Source: Novosphingobium sp. CECT 9465 (GTDB lineage Bacteria; Pseudomonadota; Alphaproteobacteria; Sphingomonadales; Sphingomonadaceae). From it: DNA of 64,000 nt. The notes below the pieces were generated by a model that saw nothing but the letters and a program-made list of their open reading frames with translations, made no database searches and was not told the DNA's origin. The DNA lies in the NCBI RefSeq assembly GCF_920987055.1, contig NZ_CAKLBX010000001.1, positions 3,086,501 through 3,150,500 on the forward strand, written 5' to 3'. Each line of letters opens with the position of its first letter. The first letter of the stretch is position 1. Position numbers and translations under genes: made by a program. Positions 1 to 8,913 of the stretch are shown here, piece by piece.

Positions 1-197
1 CATGGCTCGCCTCCATGCTGTCGCAAGTGGTCGATACGGTGCTGTTCATCACCATATCGTTCTACGGACAGGATCTGCCGATCGTTTCGATCATGGAAGG
101 GCAGATCATTTCCAAGCTGGTACTCTCGACGATCATGGTGCCCCCGCTGATCTGGGTGTTCGTGAAAGCGGGCCAATGGCTGGACCGCCCGGCCTGA
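1..197 (+). CDS. VUT family (YhhQ-like) queuosine-precursor transporter, C-terminal end
   Basis: Only the last 64 codons are inside the window; the reading frame is open to the left edge, so the start is missing. The visible protein end is hydrophobic with a polar SQVVDT turn followed by a membrane segment and a conserved FYG. This matches the end of VUT/YhhQ inner-membrane proteins, which import 7-deazaguanine precursors for tRNA queuosine. It is the first of a run of co-directional chromosomal genes. The identification rests on this short tail, so the family call is good but the exact substrate is inferred. Confidence 0.75.
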   Translation, partial: WLASMLSQVVDTVLFITISFYGQDLPIVSIMEGQIISKLVLSTIMVPPLIWVFVKAGQWLDRPA

Positions 198-252
198 CAT
201 TGAAGCACCACGAATATTGGATTCCGCACACTTTGCGCGTAAGGGCGCGGCC

Positions 253-1161
253 ATGACTCAGAACCACGATCCCGCGATGCTCGCCAAGGCGGAAACGCTG
301 ACCGAAGCGCTGCCCTATCTCCAGCGCTATGCCGGCAAGACCTTCGTGGTGAAGTATGGTGGCCATGCGATGGGCGATCCCGAACTCGCGCAGGACTTTG
401 CCGAAGACATCGTGCTGCTGAAGGCGGTGGGCATCAATCCGGTGGTGGTCCACGGCGGCGGCCCGCAGATCGGGCGGATGCTGAAGGCGCTGGGCATCGA
501 ATCGCAGTTCGTGGATGGGCTTCGCGTCACCGACAAGCAGACCGCGGAAGTGGCCGAAATGGTGCTGGCGGGCGCGATCAACAAGGAACTGGTCGGCTGG
601 ATCGCCAAGGCGGGCGGCAAGGCCATCGGCATTTCGGGCAAGGACGGCGGCATGGTCATTGCCCGCAAGGTCCAGTCGAAGAAGGCTCCCAAGGCGATTG
701 CAGGCGACGATGGCGAAGCGCTGGTCGTCGATCTCGGCTTCGTGGGCGAACCGGCGCGGATCGATACCACGGTGATCGACACCATCGTCAACGCAGGGAT
801 GATCCCGGTGATCGCCCCGATCGGCGTGGGCGAAGACGGCGAGACCTACAACATCAACGCCGATACCATGGCTGGAGCCATCGCCGCTGCACTGGGTGCC
901 GCGCGCATGTTCCTGCTGACCGACGTGCCGGGCGTGCTCGACAAGGACAAGAACCTGCTGACCGACTTGCGCCCCGCGGACATCAAGCGGCTGGCCGAGG
1001 ACGGCACGATCAGCGGCGGGATGATCCCCAAGCTGGAAACCTGCGTTCACGCGGTAGAGGCCGGGTGCGAGGCGACGGTCGTGCTGGATGGCCGCGTACC
1101 GCACGCCATGCTGCTGGAGATCTTCACGGCGCAGGGCGCGGGAACGCTGATCCGGGCCTGA
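253..1161 (+). CDS. argB: acetylglutamate kinase
   Basis: ArgB phosphorylates N-acetyl-L-glutamate with ATP, the second step of arginine synthesis, in the cytoplasm. The 302-residue protein has the amino-acid kinase fold signatures: [11 protein letters not shown] near residue 35, [11 protein letters not shown] near residue 68, and a late [13 protein letters not shown] stretch. The length is normal for the family. An in-frame ATG 36 bases further upstream also exists, but the ATG at 253 gives the usual N-terminus ([10 protein letters not shown]). The gene stands between a transporter gene and a lipoprotein gene, and no arginine neighbours are nearby. Confidence 0.96.
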   Translation: MTQNHDPAMLAKAETLTEALPYLQRYAGKTFVVKYGGHAMGDPELAQDFAEDIVLLKAVGINPVVVHGGGPQIGRMLKALGIESQFVDGLRVTDKQTAEVAEMVLAGAINKELVGWIAKAGGKAIGISGKDGGMVIARKVQSKKAPKAIAGDDGEALVVDLGFVGEPARIDTTVIDTIVNAGMIPVIAPIGVGEDGETYNINADTMAGAIAAALGAARMFLLTDVPGVLDKDKNLLTDLRPADIKRLAEDGTISGGMIPKLETCVHAVEAGCEATVVLDGRVPHAMLLEIFTAQGAGTLIRA

Positions 1162-1224
1162 TGACTTTGGTCTGACTATTCGGGGAACCGAAGGAACCGA
1201 TGGGCGTGGCGATCGTCAGTGCCC

Positions 1225-1734
1225 ATGATCCGTTTCCGTGTTGTTGTGCTGGCATCCAGCCTCGTTTCCCTGGGCGCCTGCCAGCAGGGTCCATCCTCCA
1301 CCGCCCCGGAAGTGGCCGCCAGCGATGCGCCGACGACCGTGGCTGTGGCAAAGCCCGTGCCCCGCATCGCCGGGCCGGGGCTGCCGTCGTTCTCGCGCGA
1401 CCCCGCCGAAGCGCTGGCCGGTTTTGCTTCGTCCATCGAAGCGCGCGACTGGAAGGCCGTGCGGGCCTACTGGGGCGAAAAAGGCACCGGCAGCGGGCTG
1501 GATGAAGCGGCCTTTGCCCGAAAGTGGGACGTGCTGGCATCGCCGATAGTGACCATTGGCGAAGGTGTGCAGGAAGGCGCGGCGGGATCGCTGTTCTACA
1601 CCGCGCCGGTCACCATCGTCGATGGTGACCGGACCATCCGGGGCGGCATCACGATCCGCCGGGTCAATGACGTGGACGGCGCATCGCCGGAGCAATTGCG
1701 CTGGCACATCGAGAGCGCGACGCTCGACTTCTGA
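1225..1734 (+). CDS. putative small lipoprotein, function unknown
   Basis: The predicted 169-residue product begins with a short basic n-region, a hydrophobic run and a lipobox-like LGAC with cysteine near residue 20. It is therefore probably exported and lipid-anchored. After an Ala/Pro/Thr-rich linker there is a soluble domain of about 120 residues with no motif I can name. An ATG two codons upstream (1219) is possible; I chose 1225 because it gives the more typical signal sequence. No convincing ribosome site distinguishes the two. It lies between argB and yggT in the same direction. Confidence 0.75.
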   Translation: MIRFRVVVLASSLVSLGACQQGPSSTAPEVAASDAPTTVAVAKPVPRIAGPGLPSFSRDPAEALAGFASSIEARDWKAVRAYWGEKGTGSGLDEAAFARKWDVLASPIVTIGEGVQEGAAGSLFYTAPVTIVDGDRTIRGGITIRRVNDVDGASPEQLRWHIESATLDF

Positions 1735-1874
1735 ACACCCGCTGCGCTTGCCATAATCGGAGGCAAGGCATACGAAGCGCGCGGAACCGCATGGCGCATT
1801 CCCCCGCGGCCCCTTGTGGCCTTGGGAGAGGGTCGGCTAGGAGCGTAGGTTCCCGACTTTAAGGATGACGCGCC

Positions 1875-2174
1875 ATGTTTCTCTACACATTGATTTCGAT
1901 GATCAATTACCTTGTGAACATCATCGTCATCGTGGTGATCGTGCAGTTCGTGCTGAGCCTGCTGATCTCGTTCAACGTGGTGAACATGCATAACAATGCC
2001 GTGGCAGCGATCTGGAAGGCGCTGAACGCGATCCTCGAACCGCTGCTGCGCCCCATCCGCAAGATCATGCCCGATACCGGCGCGATCGATTTTTCGCCGA
2101 TGGTGCTGATCATCGGGCTTAACCTGCTGATGATCCTGTTGAGCGGCATCGCCGCCTCCAGCGCGGGCATTTGA
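1875..2174 (+). CDS. YggT family membrane protein
   Basis: This 99-residue protein has two hydrophobic segments separated by a polar loop containing EPLLRPIRKIMPD, followed by the DFSPMVLIIGL segment. That arrangement is diagnostic of the YggT family, integral membrane proteins often found near division or folate genes. The molecular role of the family is poorly defined; osmotic-stress and cell-shape roles have been suggested. It ends 27 bases before folD and is probably co-transcribed with it. Confidence 0.9.
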   Translation: MFLYTLISMINYLVNIIVIVVIVQFVLSLLISFNVVNMHNNAVAAIWKALNAILEPLLRPIRKIMPDTGAIDFSPMVLIIGLNLLMILLSGIAASSAGI

Positions 2175-2201
2175 GATAATTCTTCGGGACGGGATGAACT
2201 G

Positions 2202-3095
2202 ATGACTGCTGCCGTGATCGACGGAAAGGCCTTTGCCGCGGGCCTGCGGGCGCGTGTGGGCGATCTTGCCGCCACCTTCGAAGCCAAGGCCGGGCGCAAG
2301 GCGGGGCTGGCCGTAGTGCTGGTGGGGGAAGACCCGGCAAGCCAGGTCTATGTCCGGTCCAAGGGCAAGAGCACGGTCGAGGCGGGAATGAACAGCTTCG
2401 AGCACAAGTTGCCCGTCGATACGTCAGAGGCCGATCTGCTGGCCGTGGTCGAGGCGCTGAACGCTGATCCGGCGGTGGACGGCATCCTCGTCCAGTTGCC
2501 CCTGCCCGCACATATCGACGAGCAGAAGGTGATTGCCACGATCACCCCGGACAAGGACGTGGACGGCTTCCACGTTATCAACGCAGGTCGTCTCGCGGTG
2601 GGCCAGCCGGGCTTTGTGCCCTGCACCCCGCTGGGCTGCCTGATGTTGCTGAAGGACCGGCTGGGCGACCTTTCGGGCCTCGACGCAGTGGTGATCGGGC
2701 GGTCGAACATCGTCGGCAAGCCGATGGCACAATTGCTGCTGGCCGAAAGCTGCACCGTGACCGTGGCGCACAGCCGCACGAAGAACCTTCCCGAAGTGGT
2801 GAAGCGCGCCGACATCGTGGTGGCTGCCGTGGGTCGCCCGGAGATGGTCAAGGGCGACTGGATCAAGCCCGGTGCCGTGGTGATCGACGTGGGCATCAAC
2901 CGCGTGCCAAGCGCCGTGGAGGGCAAGACGAAACTGGTGGGCGATGTGGACTATGCTTCGGCGGCGCAAGTCGCTTCGGCGATAACCCCGGTGCCGGGCG
3001 GCGTCGGTCCGATGACGATTGCGGTGCTGCTGCGCAATGCACTGGTTGCAGCCTATCGCAACGCCGGGATGGAACTGGCCGCAGACGCGATCTGA
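2202..3095 (+). CDS. folD: bifunctional methylenetetrahydrofolate dehydrogenase / methenyltetrahydrofolate cyclohydrolase
   Basis: FolD interconverts 5,10-methylene-, methenyl- and 10-formyl-tetrahydrofolate with NADP(H), supplying one-carbon units for purines and formyl-Met. The 297-residue protein has the substrate-site YVRSKGK near residue 48, the GILVQLPLP motif near residue 93, the nucleotide-binding [11 protein letters not shown] near residue 165 and the C-terminal [10 protein letters not shown] signature. Length and motif order are normal. Confidence 0.97.
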   Translation: MTAAVIDGKAFAAGLRARVGDLAATFEAKAGRKAGLAVVLVGEDPASQVYVRSKGKSTVEAGMNSFEHKLPVDTSEADLLAVVEALNADPAVDGILVQLPLPAHIDEQKVIATITPDKDVDGFHVINAGRLAVGQPGFVPCTPLGCLMLLKDRLGDLSGLDAVVIGRSNIVGKPMAQLLLAESCTVTVAHSRTKNLPEVVKRADIVVAAVGRPEMVKGDWIKPGAVVIDVGINRVPSAVEGKTKLVGDVDYASAAQVASAITPVPGGVGPMTIAVLLRNALVAAYRNAGMELAADAI

Positions 3096-3181
3096 CCTGC
3101 GCGGTTCCGCCCATTTCATCCTTGTGGCGGCAGGGCGGGTCCGGGGTGGGCATCGCGCTGCGGCTCGGTTAGACAGGGCCG

Positions 3182-3982
3182 ATGAAGCGCCTGATCCCCC
3201 CCGCCCTGATCCTCCTTGCAGTGTTCTGCCTGTCGGCTCCTGCCCTTGCCCAGCCCGCGCCTGGCGCGGGGCAACGTCCGCAGCGGGCCTATGCCAATCC
3301 CAGCGCGCTGATTGCCGCCGACATCGCCTTTGCGCGTCTCGCGCGGGAAAAGGGGCAGTGGACCGCATTTCGCGAAACGGCGGATGAAGCGGCAGAGATA
3401 ATCGAGGGCCAGCGGCAATTTGCGAAGGTTGCACTCAAGGACCGCAGGAACCCGCCTGCGCCGATCCGGTGGGCACCCCAGTCCGCCTGGATCAGTTGCG
3501 ATGGCAGCGCGGGGCTGACCTATGGCGGCTGGCAAGGGCCTTCGGGCGGAAACGGCGAATATGTCACCGTGTGGCAGCGCCAGTTCAAGGGCAAGATCGA
3601 CTGGAAATGGGTGCTGGAAGATGGGCAGGACCTGTCCGAACCGCTGCGCGCAGTCGATTGGGCCGAGGGCAAGGTTGCCGATTGCGCCGCACGTCGCCGT
3701 CCAGATGGCGAAATTCCCCCGCAGCCGGGAAGCAAGCGTGAACGCAAGGAAGACAGCAAGCTGCCGCCGATGCGTCCGCTTGCCGGGCCGATACCGGCAG
3801 CCGAAGCGCCAGCCGGTTCCGACAGCAAGGACGGCCAGTCACGCGATGGCACACTGGCATGGCGTTCCATCGTAATGCCCGATGGCAGCCACCGCTTTGC
3901 CGCATGGCTGTGGAAAGACGGCGCGATGCAGCAAGTCGTCTCGCGCACGTTTTCGCCCTCTGGCAAGCCCGCAGGAGCCTGA
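3182..3982 (+). CDS. exported hypothetical protein
   Basis: The 266-residue product starts with a clear signal peptide (hydrophobic core about residues 5-18, then ALAQPAP as likely cleavage region). The mature part has a conserved-looking domain with two tryptophan-rich stretches (WISCDGSAG; WKWVLEDGQDL) and a charged, proline-rich region before a C-terminal stretch. It is recognisable as a periplasmic protein seen in sphingomonads, but I cannot assign a function. It ends 5 bases before the marC start, so the two are likely co-transcribed. Confidence 0.8.
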   Translation: MKRLIPPALILLAVFCLSAPALAQPAPGAGQRPQRAYANPSALIAADIAFARLAREKGQWTAFRETADEAAEIIEGQRQFAKVALKDRRNPPAPIRWAPQSAWISCDGSAGLTYGGWQGPSGGNGEYVTVWQRQFKGKIDWKWVLEDGQDLSEPLRAVDWAEGKVADCAARRRPDGEIPPQPGSKRERKEDSKLPPMRPLAGPIPAAEAPAGSDSKDGQSRDGTLAWRSIVMPDGSHRFAAWLWKDGAMQQVVSRTFSPSGKPAGA

Positions 3983-3987
3983 TCGCC

Positions 3988-4608
3988 ATGTGGCAGCTGT
4001 TTCTATCCGCCTTCGTCACGCTGTTCGTGGTGATTGATCCGCCGGGCTGCGCCCCGATCTATGCGGGCCTTACCGCCAACGCGACCGCCAAGCAGGCGTT
4101 CAGCATGGCTCTGCGCGCCTGCCTGATCGCCACCGGCATCCTGCTGGTTTTCGCGCTGTTCGGCGAGGACCTGCTGGGCGCGCTGCATATCGAACTCGAC
4201 AGCTTCCGCATCGCTGGCGGGATCATGCTGTTCCTGATCGCGCTCGACATGGTGTTCGAAAAGCGCACCGAACGGCGTGAGGAACGCGCGGAAAAGGTCC
4301 GCACCGCCCAGCCGCAGGTGGAGGACGTTTCCGTCTTCCCGATGGCCATGCCGATGCTGGCAGGCCCCGGATCGATCGCGTCGGTCATGCTGCTCACCGC
4401 GCGCGCCAATGGCACCACCGAAACGGCGGTGATCCTCGGTGCACTGGCGGTGGTGATGGTCCTGAGCTTCGTGGCGCTGGTCGGCGCCCGCCCGATCATC
4501 CGTGCGTTGGGATCGCAGGTAGAGGCGGTAATCACCCGCCTGTTGGGCGTATTGCTGGCAGCGCTTGCCGCGCAATTCGTGATCGACGGGATTCAGGCGC
4601 AGTTCTGA
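3988..4608 (+). CDS. MarC family integral membrane protein
   Basis: The 206-residue protein has about six hydrophobic segments. Its N-terminus (MWQLFLSAFVTLFVVIDPPG) carries the FVVIDPPG motif typical of MarC/UPF0056 proteins. MarC proteins are inner-membrane proteins once linked to multiple antibiotic resistance; their substrate is not known. An open frame extends upstream to 3859 but overlaps the preceding gene, so the ATG at 3988, five bases after that gene's stop, is preferred. Confidence 0.9.
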   Translation: MWQLFLSAFVTLFVVIDPPGCAPIYAGLTANATAKQAFSMALRACLIATGILLVFALFGEDLLGALHIELDSFRIAGGIMLFLIALDMVFEKRTERREERAEKVRTAQPQVEDVSVFPMAMPMLAGPGSIASVMLLTARANGTTETAVILGALAVVMVLSFVALVGARPIIRALGSQVEAVITRLLGVLLAALAAQFVIDGIQAQF

Positions 4609-4647
4609 TAGCGACCAAGCCCTTGGCCGATGCCAGGGGCCGCACCA

Positions 4648-5277
4648 TTACTGAAGCGTCACCCGCCCGCCATCGTCATTGTCGCGCTTGCCGAAGAACT
4701 GCATCAGCTGGACCAGCAATTCGCAGCGCGCGGCCAGTGTATCGGCTTCGAGCAGCGCCTGCTTGGCGGCGGCATCGAACGGCGCGATCTGCGATACGCC
4801 ATTTATCAACGACATGTCATCGAGCCGCCCGACCGAATCCCAATCGACCGAATAGCCCTGCGCATCAGCAAATTTGCGCGATTCCTGTTCGAAAGAGGCG
4901 CGTTCGACAGCGCTCAGCGCTTCATCCATGTCATCGGCCAGCAATTCCGCCTCGACCTGCCGGAAAGGCGTGGTCACATCCAGTTCGCGAATGATGCGGA
5001 AGCGCGAAATGCCTTCGAGAACCACATTGTAACGGCCATCGTCGAGGGCTTCGACATCGACGATCTTGCCCACGCAGCCGATGTGGAACAGCGGTGCCCC
5101 TTCGACCGGAGCCTGCGGCTGGATCATCGCAATGCGTCGATCGCGCGCGAGCGAATCGCTGACCAGCGCGCGATAGCGCGGCTCGAAAAAGTGCAGCGGC
5201 AATTGCAGGCCGGGATAAAGCACGGCGCCGGTCAGCGGGAAGATCGAAAGGCGCGTGGTGTTTGCAGGAGCGCCCAT
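4648..5277 (-). CDS. LON peptidase N-terminal (substrate-binding) domain protein
   Basis: The 209-residue protein consists of the LON N-terminal domain without ATPase or protease domains. Conserved signatures are IFPLTGAVLYPG near residue 12, LHFFEPRYRALV near residue 28 and GCVGKI near residue 75. Stand-alone LON-N proteins are widespread in alphaproteobacteria, but their function is not established. I chose the ATG at 5277 (MGAPANTTR) because the longer frame would run into the upstream thioredoxin gene, whose stop lies 5 bases away. It is probably the second gene of a two-gene operon. Confidence 0.9.
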   Translation of the reverse strand: MGAPANTTRLSIFPLTGAVLYPGLQLPLHFFEPRYRALVSDSLARDRRIAMIQPQAPVEGAPLFHIGCVGKIVDVEALDDGRYNVVLEGISRFRIIRELDVTTPFRQVEAELLADDMDEALSAVERASFEQESRKFADAQGYSVDWDSVGRLDDMSLINGVSQIAPFDAAAKQALLEADTLAARCELLVQLMQFFGKRDNDDGGRVTLQ

Positions 5278-5282
5278 CTGGC

Positions 5283-6179
5283 TTATCCGAACAGCACGGT
5301 GGAAAGCTTGCGACGGGTGGCTGAAACCCATGAATCTTCGAGACCGACCGCCTCGAAGATCTGGAGAAGCCGGGCCTTGGCTGCACCATCGTTCCATTCG
5401 CGATCGGCGGCGATCATCGCCAGCAGCTTTGTCGCCGCATCATCGCGTTGACCGCTGGCGTAGAGCGCATTGGCGAAAGCCAGTTGCGCGTCCATGTCCG
5501 CAGGGCGCTCTGCCGCCGCAGCGCGCAACGCAGCCAGTTCTGCCTCCTCAGGCACATCGTCGGCCAGCGCGAGCGCGGAACGGGCCTGCGCAACGGCTGG
5601 ATCAGCGGCGATCTTCGGATCGAGGGCATCCAGAACGGACTGCGCTTCATCGCGCTGCCCGGCAACGATCAATGCGCGCACCAGCCCCGCATGGGCCGGG
5701 GCGCTGTCCGGCGCGATTTCAGTGATCTGGGCGAATATGCTCGCGGCGCGATCGCCATCGCCTTCGCCAAGGACGTCCTCAGCCATGGCCAGCAACGGGG
5801 CGATATCCTGCGCAGGCGCAGCCGCCTGAACCGGCAGCTTGGCGAGCAACTGGTCAAGCGTCTGCTTCAGCTGCGATTCGGTACGTGCCGGGGTAAGGTC
5901 GGCCACGGGCTGGCCCTGGAACATGGCATAGACCGTGGGGATAGAGCGCACCTGGAATTGCGCGGCGATGAACTGCTCCTCATCGACATTGATCTTGGCC
6001 AGGACCACGCCCCTATCGGCATATTCTGCAGCGACTTTTTCAAGGACCGGTGTCAGTGCCTTGCACGGGCCGCACCATTCGGCCCAGAAATCGAGGATGA
6101 CCAGTTGCGTCATCGAAGGTTCGACAACATCCTTGCGGAAGCGGTCTACCGCCTTCTGTTCATCAAGGTTGAGCCCCAT
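5283..6179 (-). CDS. thioredoxin-domain TPR protein (CnoX/YbbN-like)
   Basis: The 298-residue protein has an N-terminal thioredoxin fold with the redox-active CGPC motif (WAEWCGPCKALTPVLEK, about residues 36-52) and a long alpha-helical C-terminal half. The helices read as tetratricopeptide-like repeats (e.g. PAHAGLVRALIVAGQRDEA). This architecture matches YbbN/CnoX co-chaperones, which protect proteins from oxidative aggregation and hand them to GroEL/DnaK. The ATG at 6179 is used; a TTG three codons upstream is an alternative. It is followed by the LON-N gene. Confidence 0.9.
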   Translation of the reverse strand: MGLNLDEQKAVDRFRKDVVEPSMTQLVILDFWAEWCGPCKALTPVLEKVAAEYADRGVVLAKINVDEEQFIAAQFQVRSIPTVYAMFQGQPVADLTPARTESQLKQTLDQLLAKLPVQAAAPAQDIAPLLAMAEDVLGEGDGDRAASIFAQITEIAPDSAPAHAGLVRALIVAGQRDEAQSVLDALDPKIAADPAVAQARSALALADDVPEEAELAALRAAAAERPADMDAQLAFANALYASGQRDDAATKLLAMIAADREWNDGAAKARLLQIFEAVGLEDSWVSATRRKLSTVLFG

Positions 6180-6389
6180 GCTGGCCAAGTCACGTCTCCG
6201 GCAAATCTTGCTGCGTTCAGGTTGCCCGCACCATGTGGGATGCAGACGCCGTTCGGCAAGAGCAAACGGGCTTTTGCACGAGAGACTTATGCGCAGTGCA
6301 TTTTAGCTGTTGCGCTTATCCTGAGTCGCGGTTAGAGGCCCCCACACCCCAGCCGGACGGGGCCTCTCCATCCGGCCAGAAACGCACGA

Positions 6390-6464
6390 GCGGGCGTAGC
6401 TCAGGGGTAGAGCACAACCTTGCCAAGGTTGGGGTCGAGGGTTCGAATCCCTTCGCCCGCTCCA
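6390..6464 (+). tRNA. tRNA-Gly (anticodon GCC)
   Basis: The acceptor stem GCGGGCG pairs with CGCCCGC at 6454-6460. The discriminator base is T and CCA is encoded at 6462-6464. The anticodon stem CAACC/GGTTG frames the loop TTGCCAA, giving anticodon GCC, and the T-arm GTTCGAATC is present. The gene forms the boundary between chromosomal genes and the conjugative element on the right; tRNA-Gly 3' ends are common attachment sites for ICE integrases. I see no second copy of the 3' end inside the window. Confidence 0.97.
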
Positions 6465-6515
6465 GTTTTCTCCCAGAAAATCAACGATTTCGCCGACCGG
6501 CGACCGTTGAAATTC

Positions 6516-6563
6516 TGGAGACAACGCCCCGCCGAGACCCCCATTGTCTCCATATTGTCTCCA
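6516..6563. repeat. three 9-bp TTGTCTCCA repeats next to the tRNA att region
   Basis: TTGTCTCCA occurs directly at 6544-6552 and 6555-6563, and inverted (TGGAGACAA) at 6516-6524. All lie within 100 bases of the tRNA 3' end. Clustered short repeats flanking a core site are typical of arm-type binding sites of tyrosine recombinases. No integrase gene is next to them in this window, so the assignment is an inference. Confidence 0.45.
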
Positions 6564-7101
6564 ATTTTGGTACAGGTTGGGGCGTCGTGGGGAAAGCCGG
6601 TCGTAGCTCGTGAATTTTGAGCCCCCTTTTTGCACCTAAATTGTCGATCGATGTCGCCCGAACTTGCGCCTAGCGTTCGGTGTGAAACGGCTCATCTCGC
6701 TGCTAGCAGTCGGGCGCCTTGGCCGAGGGGCAGCGTGCTGCGCCAGAACAGCGCAAGGTAAAGTCTTTTTCGGATCGCCGAAGTCGCACATATCGATATT
6801 GCCGGCCGCGTAGTGCCTGACCGATCTTGAGAAACTGGCCGTCAACGGCGGATACCTGAAGAATATGTCACCGCCGGAATCTGACTGGCGCAATTGGCAT
6901 AACTCGAACCGCCGCAGAACCACTCGCTCGCATTAGCCGCTGATCCCTGGGCTCGAAGCCTGTCCTCCTTCAATCAACCCGTGAAGGGTCCGCTACGCGT
7001 GCGCGTGCGGCCGCAGCTTTGCTGCGGTGATTGCGGCCAGCCCCCGGCCTGTGGGGCGACTGTCGAGCGGGGTGGTCCCGCTCCTAGGCAGGAGCCGCAA
7101 C
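6564..7101. other. non-coding or decayed stretch inside the element's left end
   Basis: I see no supported gene here. Short open frames exist on both strands but have no ribosome site, conserved motif or coding-like composition. The stretch separates the tRNA-proximal repeats from the first small cargo gene. Confidence 0.5.
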
Positions 7102-7266
7102 ATGCCACTGGCAACCGCACAATCGCTTGGCTGGAACCTCTCCCGGACGCTGATGACGGTCATCGTCCTCATTGAAACCAATCAAGGCTACTTCGTCATC
7201 CCCGCTGACGAATTTGATGGCGACCCCGAACAGGTGGTTCGCGAATATGACCCCTTCAGCCGCTAG
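7102..7266 (+). CDS. small hypothetical protein (54 aa)
   Basis: A short frame begins at the ATG at 7102, preceded by a good AGGAG ribosome site about 8 bases upstream. The product is acidic at its C-terminus (PADEFDGDPEQVVREYDPF) with a hydrophobic strand before it (TVIVLIETNQGYFVIP). I do not recognise a family. The strong ribosome site and the coding-like second half are the only support. An internal ATG at about 7153 would give a 37-residue version. Confidence 0.45.
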   Translation: MPLATAQSLGWNLSRTLMTVIVLIETNQGYFVIPADEFDGDPEQVVREYDPFSR

Positions 7267-7371
7267 TCTCAGGCACATTTCGCCTTTTCGGCCTGCACCC
7301 TGCCGTGCTATTCTTGCACCGCAGATTGCGCTGAGGTGGTGGTGGCGAGCGCGTCCAGACAAGGGACGCTT

Positions 7372-7851
7372 ATGACCATTTTTCTCATCCTCGGGGCTGT
7401 TGCTGGCCTGTATGTACTCGCGCTACTCTTCCGCCTCGCCAGCTACGCGCTGCCTGTTTATGCCGGGCTCACTTGTGCTTTCCTACTGCTCGGCCATGAT
7501 GTTGGCTATCTCGGAGCAATCCTGGGCGGACTGGCGGCAGGCATTGCCACGCTTCTGATTGGGCAGGGCCTCATTGCCTTTATCCGCTCCCCCATGCTCC
7601 GTGCCGGGATCGCGCTCCTCTTTGCCATACCCGCGGGCTTCGCCGGTTTTCAGGCCGCGCACGCCCTTGGATCACTGGCAACGGACAACAGCATGCTGCT
7701 AGCGATCCTTGGATCCATCGCTGCTATGGCGACATCCCTCTCGGCATGGCGAAGCGTGACGATGTCGGAGCGTGATACGCACGTCACCTCAAAGTTTGCC
7801 AGTCCCGTGGGTGGGCAAGCCTCTACAGGCCAATCCATGTCGGCCGAGTGA
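7372..7851 (+). CDS. integral membrane protein, function unknown
   Basis: The 159-residue product contains about four hydrophobic segments rich in Leu, Ala and Gly, then a short polar tail. The start at 7372 (MTIFLILGAVAGLYVLALL) puts the first membrane segment at the N-terminus. The longer frame from 7336 adds only an unlikely polar extension. No domain is recognised. It precedes the DUF736 gene in the same direction, as ICE cargo. Confidence 0.6.
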   Translation: MTIFLILGAVAGLYVLALLFRLASYALPVYAGLTCAFLLLGHDVGYLGAILGGLAAGIATLLIGQGLIAFIRSPMLRAGIALLFAIPAGFAGFQAAHALGSLATDNSMLLAILGSIAAMATSLSAWRSVTMSERDTHVTSKFASPVGGQASTGQSMSAE

Positions 7852-8230
7852 TGGCGTGAGGGGCCAATGCCGCCGGTCCAGTCGCTTCCTTTGCTTGGCC
7901 GATTTTGCACCGAAGGTTCATGGCCTGCGTTCACCCGAGCCAGTGCATCCGATCAGCATCTGGCGTCCTTCCCGGCAGAACCGACCAGTACGGCCTCTTT
8001 CGATCCGCGCCCATGTCAGCCAGACGCTTCGCTTGGCAGGCTTGCCGCAACGGTGCTTGCCGAACTTTCTTCCCCCGGCGTTCCGCCGTTCCTCGCGAGA
8101 CAAGAAAGCCCGGCCACACCGTCCTTCGCTAACGCTGCGGGCTGACGCTGCGGCGCCTGCCACTGGCTGACCCTTATCCGCGCATCGAGGCCGCACTGGC
8201 GCGGTCCCGTCCAACGGAAAGGAAATACCC
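7852..8230. other. intergenic region before the DUF736 gene
   Basis: No gene is supported. Short frames exist in several readings, but none has a convincing start or conserved motif. The last 15 bases carry the AAAGGAAA ribosome site of the DUF736 gene. Confidence 0.5.
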
Positions 8231-8548
8231 ATGGCAAAGATCGGCAACTTCAAGATGATTTCGGGTGAACTCCGGGGCCAGATCGTTACTCTCGCCCTTC
8301 AGGCCAAATCGGTCAGGATCGTCGCGGAAGAGAACACCAGCGGCAATGCCCCCACCCACCGCGTCCTCATCGGCGAAGTCGAAATCGGCGCAGCCTGGAA
8401 AAAGCACACCCAGGACGACCGGCCGTACCTCTCGGTGAAGCTCGACGACCCCAGCTTCATGGCGCCCATTTTCGCCCAGCTCTTCGAAGCCGAGGACGGA
8501 AGTCACGATCTGGTCTGGAACCGCCCGAGCCGCCGCAACGACCATTGA
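8231..8548 (+). CDS. DUF736 family protein
   Basis: This 105-residue protein has the DUF736 pattern: MAKIGNFKMI at the start, a central strand region, GEVEIGAAWKK near residue 50 and YLSVKLDDPSF near residue 70. DUF736 proteins are near-universal passengers of alphaproteobacterial conjugative elements; their biochemical role is unknown. An AAGGAAA ribosome site stands 8 bases before the ATG. It is a marker for the ICE backbone. Confidence 0.93.
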   Translation: MAKIGNFKMISGELRGQIVTLALQAKSVRIVAEENTSGNAPTHRVLIGEVEIGAAWKKHTQDDRPYLSVKLDDPSFMAPIFAQLFEAEDGSHDLVWNRPSRRNDH

Positions 8549-8591
8549 ATCGGCCAAGTCATCGCCCGGGTCACACCGGGCGATGACGAAT

Positions 8592-8622
8592 CCCTAGTAT
8601 ATTGGGTGGCAGTATATTAGGG
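8592..8622. promoter_or_regulatory. imperfect palindrome, likely operator of the XRE gene
   Basis: CCCTAGTATATT at 8592-8603 and AGTATATTAGGG at 8611-8622 form an inverted repeat matching at 10 of 12 positions around a 7-base centre. It lies 20 bases upstream of the small XRE regulator gene. Such AT-rich palindromes are typical autoregulatory sites of small Cro/C-protein-like regulators. It probably overlaps the promoter. Confidence 0.55.
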
Positions 8623-8641
8623 TTACGCCGACCCACGAAGC

Positions 8642-8878
8642 ATGAGGCTTCGGGAGATTTTTGGGACGAATTTAAGGCGATTGCGACACGCCAGTGGGCT
8701 TTCGCAGGAGGAATTGGCGCATCGTGCCGGAATCAACCGAAACTATGTCGGCCTTCTCGAACGCGCAGCCAATTCGCCGACGCTCGACACGATTGAGCGA
8801 CTCGCACAAGAACTTGCCGTCGATCCCGTGCGATTTTTCTGTCCGTCGTCAGAACATTCGGCACAACTCGCGGCGTAA
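8642..8878 (+). CDS. small XRE-family helix-turn-helix regulator
   Basis: The 78-residue protein is almost entirely one Cro/C1-type HTH: NLRRLRHASGLSQEELAHRAG (helices 1-2) and NRNYVGLLERAANSPTLDTI (recognition helix and following helix). Size and shape resemble restriction-modification control (C) proteins and ICE regulators. The palindrome just upstream suggests autoregulation. The IS3-family insertion begins about 10 bases downstream of its stop, so whatever it once controlled downstream has been separated from it. Confidence 0.9.
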   Translation: MRLREIFGTNLRRLRHASGLSQEELAHRAGINRNYVGLLERAANSPTLDTIERLAQELAVDPVRFFCPSSEHSAQLAA

Positions 8879-8913
8879 ATTAGCGGAGTGCGGACCTCGT
8901 CTGGGGGTTGATG

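Noticed and set aside
133..1104. Long minus-strand frame over argB
   Set aside because: It is a composition shadow of argB in GC-rich DNA; its sequence is His/Asp/Arg-rich without any domain.
6303..6635. Minus-strand frame with the RDSNPRPQPW-type sequence
   Set aside because: It is the familiar false translation of the tRNA-Gly gene's opposite strand, not a protein gene.
6636..6923. 95-codon minus-strand frame near the left end of the element
   Set aside because: No ribosome site, no conserved motif and no coding-like context.
7867..8145. Overlapping frames before the DUF736 gene
   Set aside because: Several frames of similar quality overlap, which is typical of non-coding GC-rich DNA; none has supporting features.
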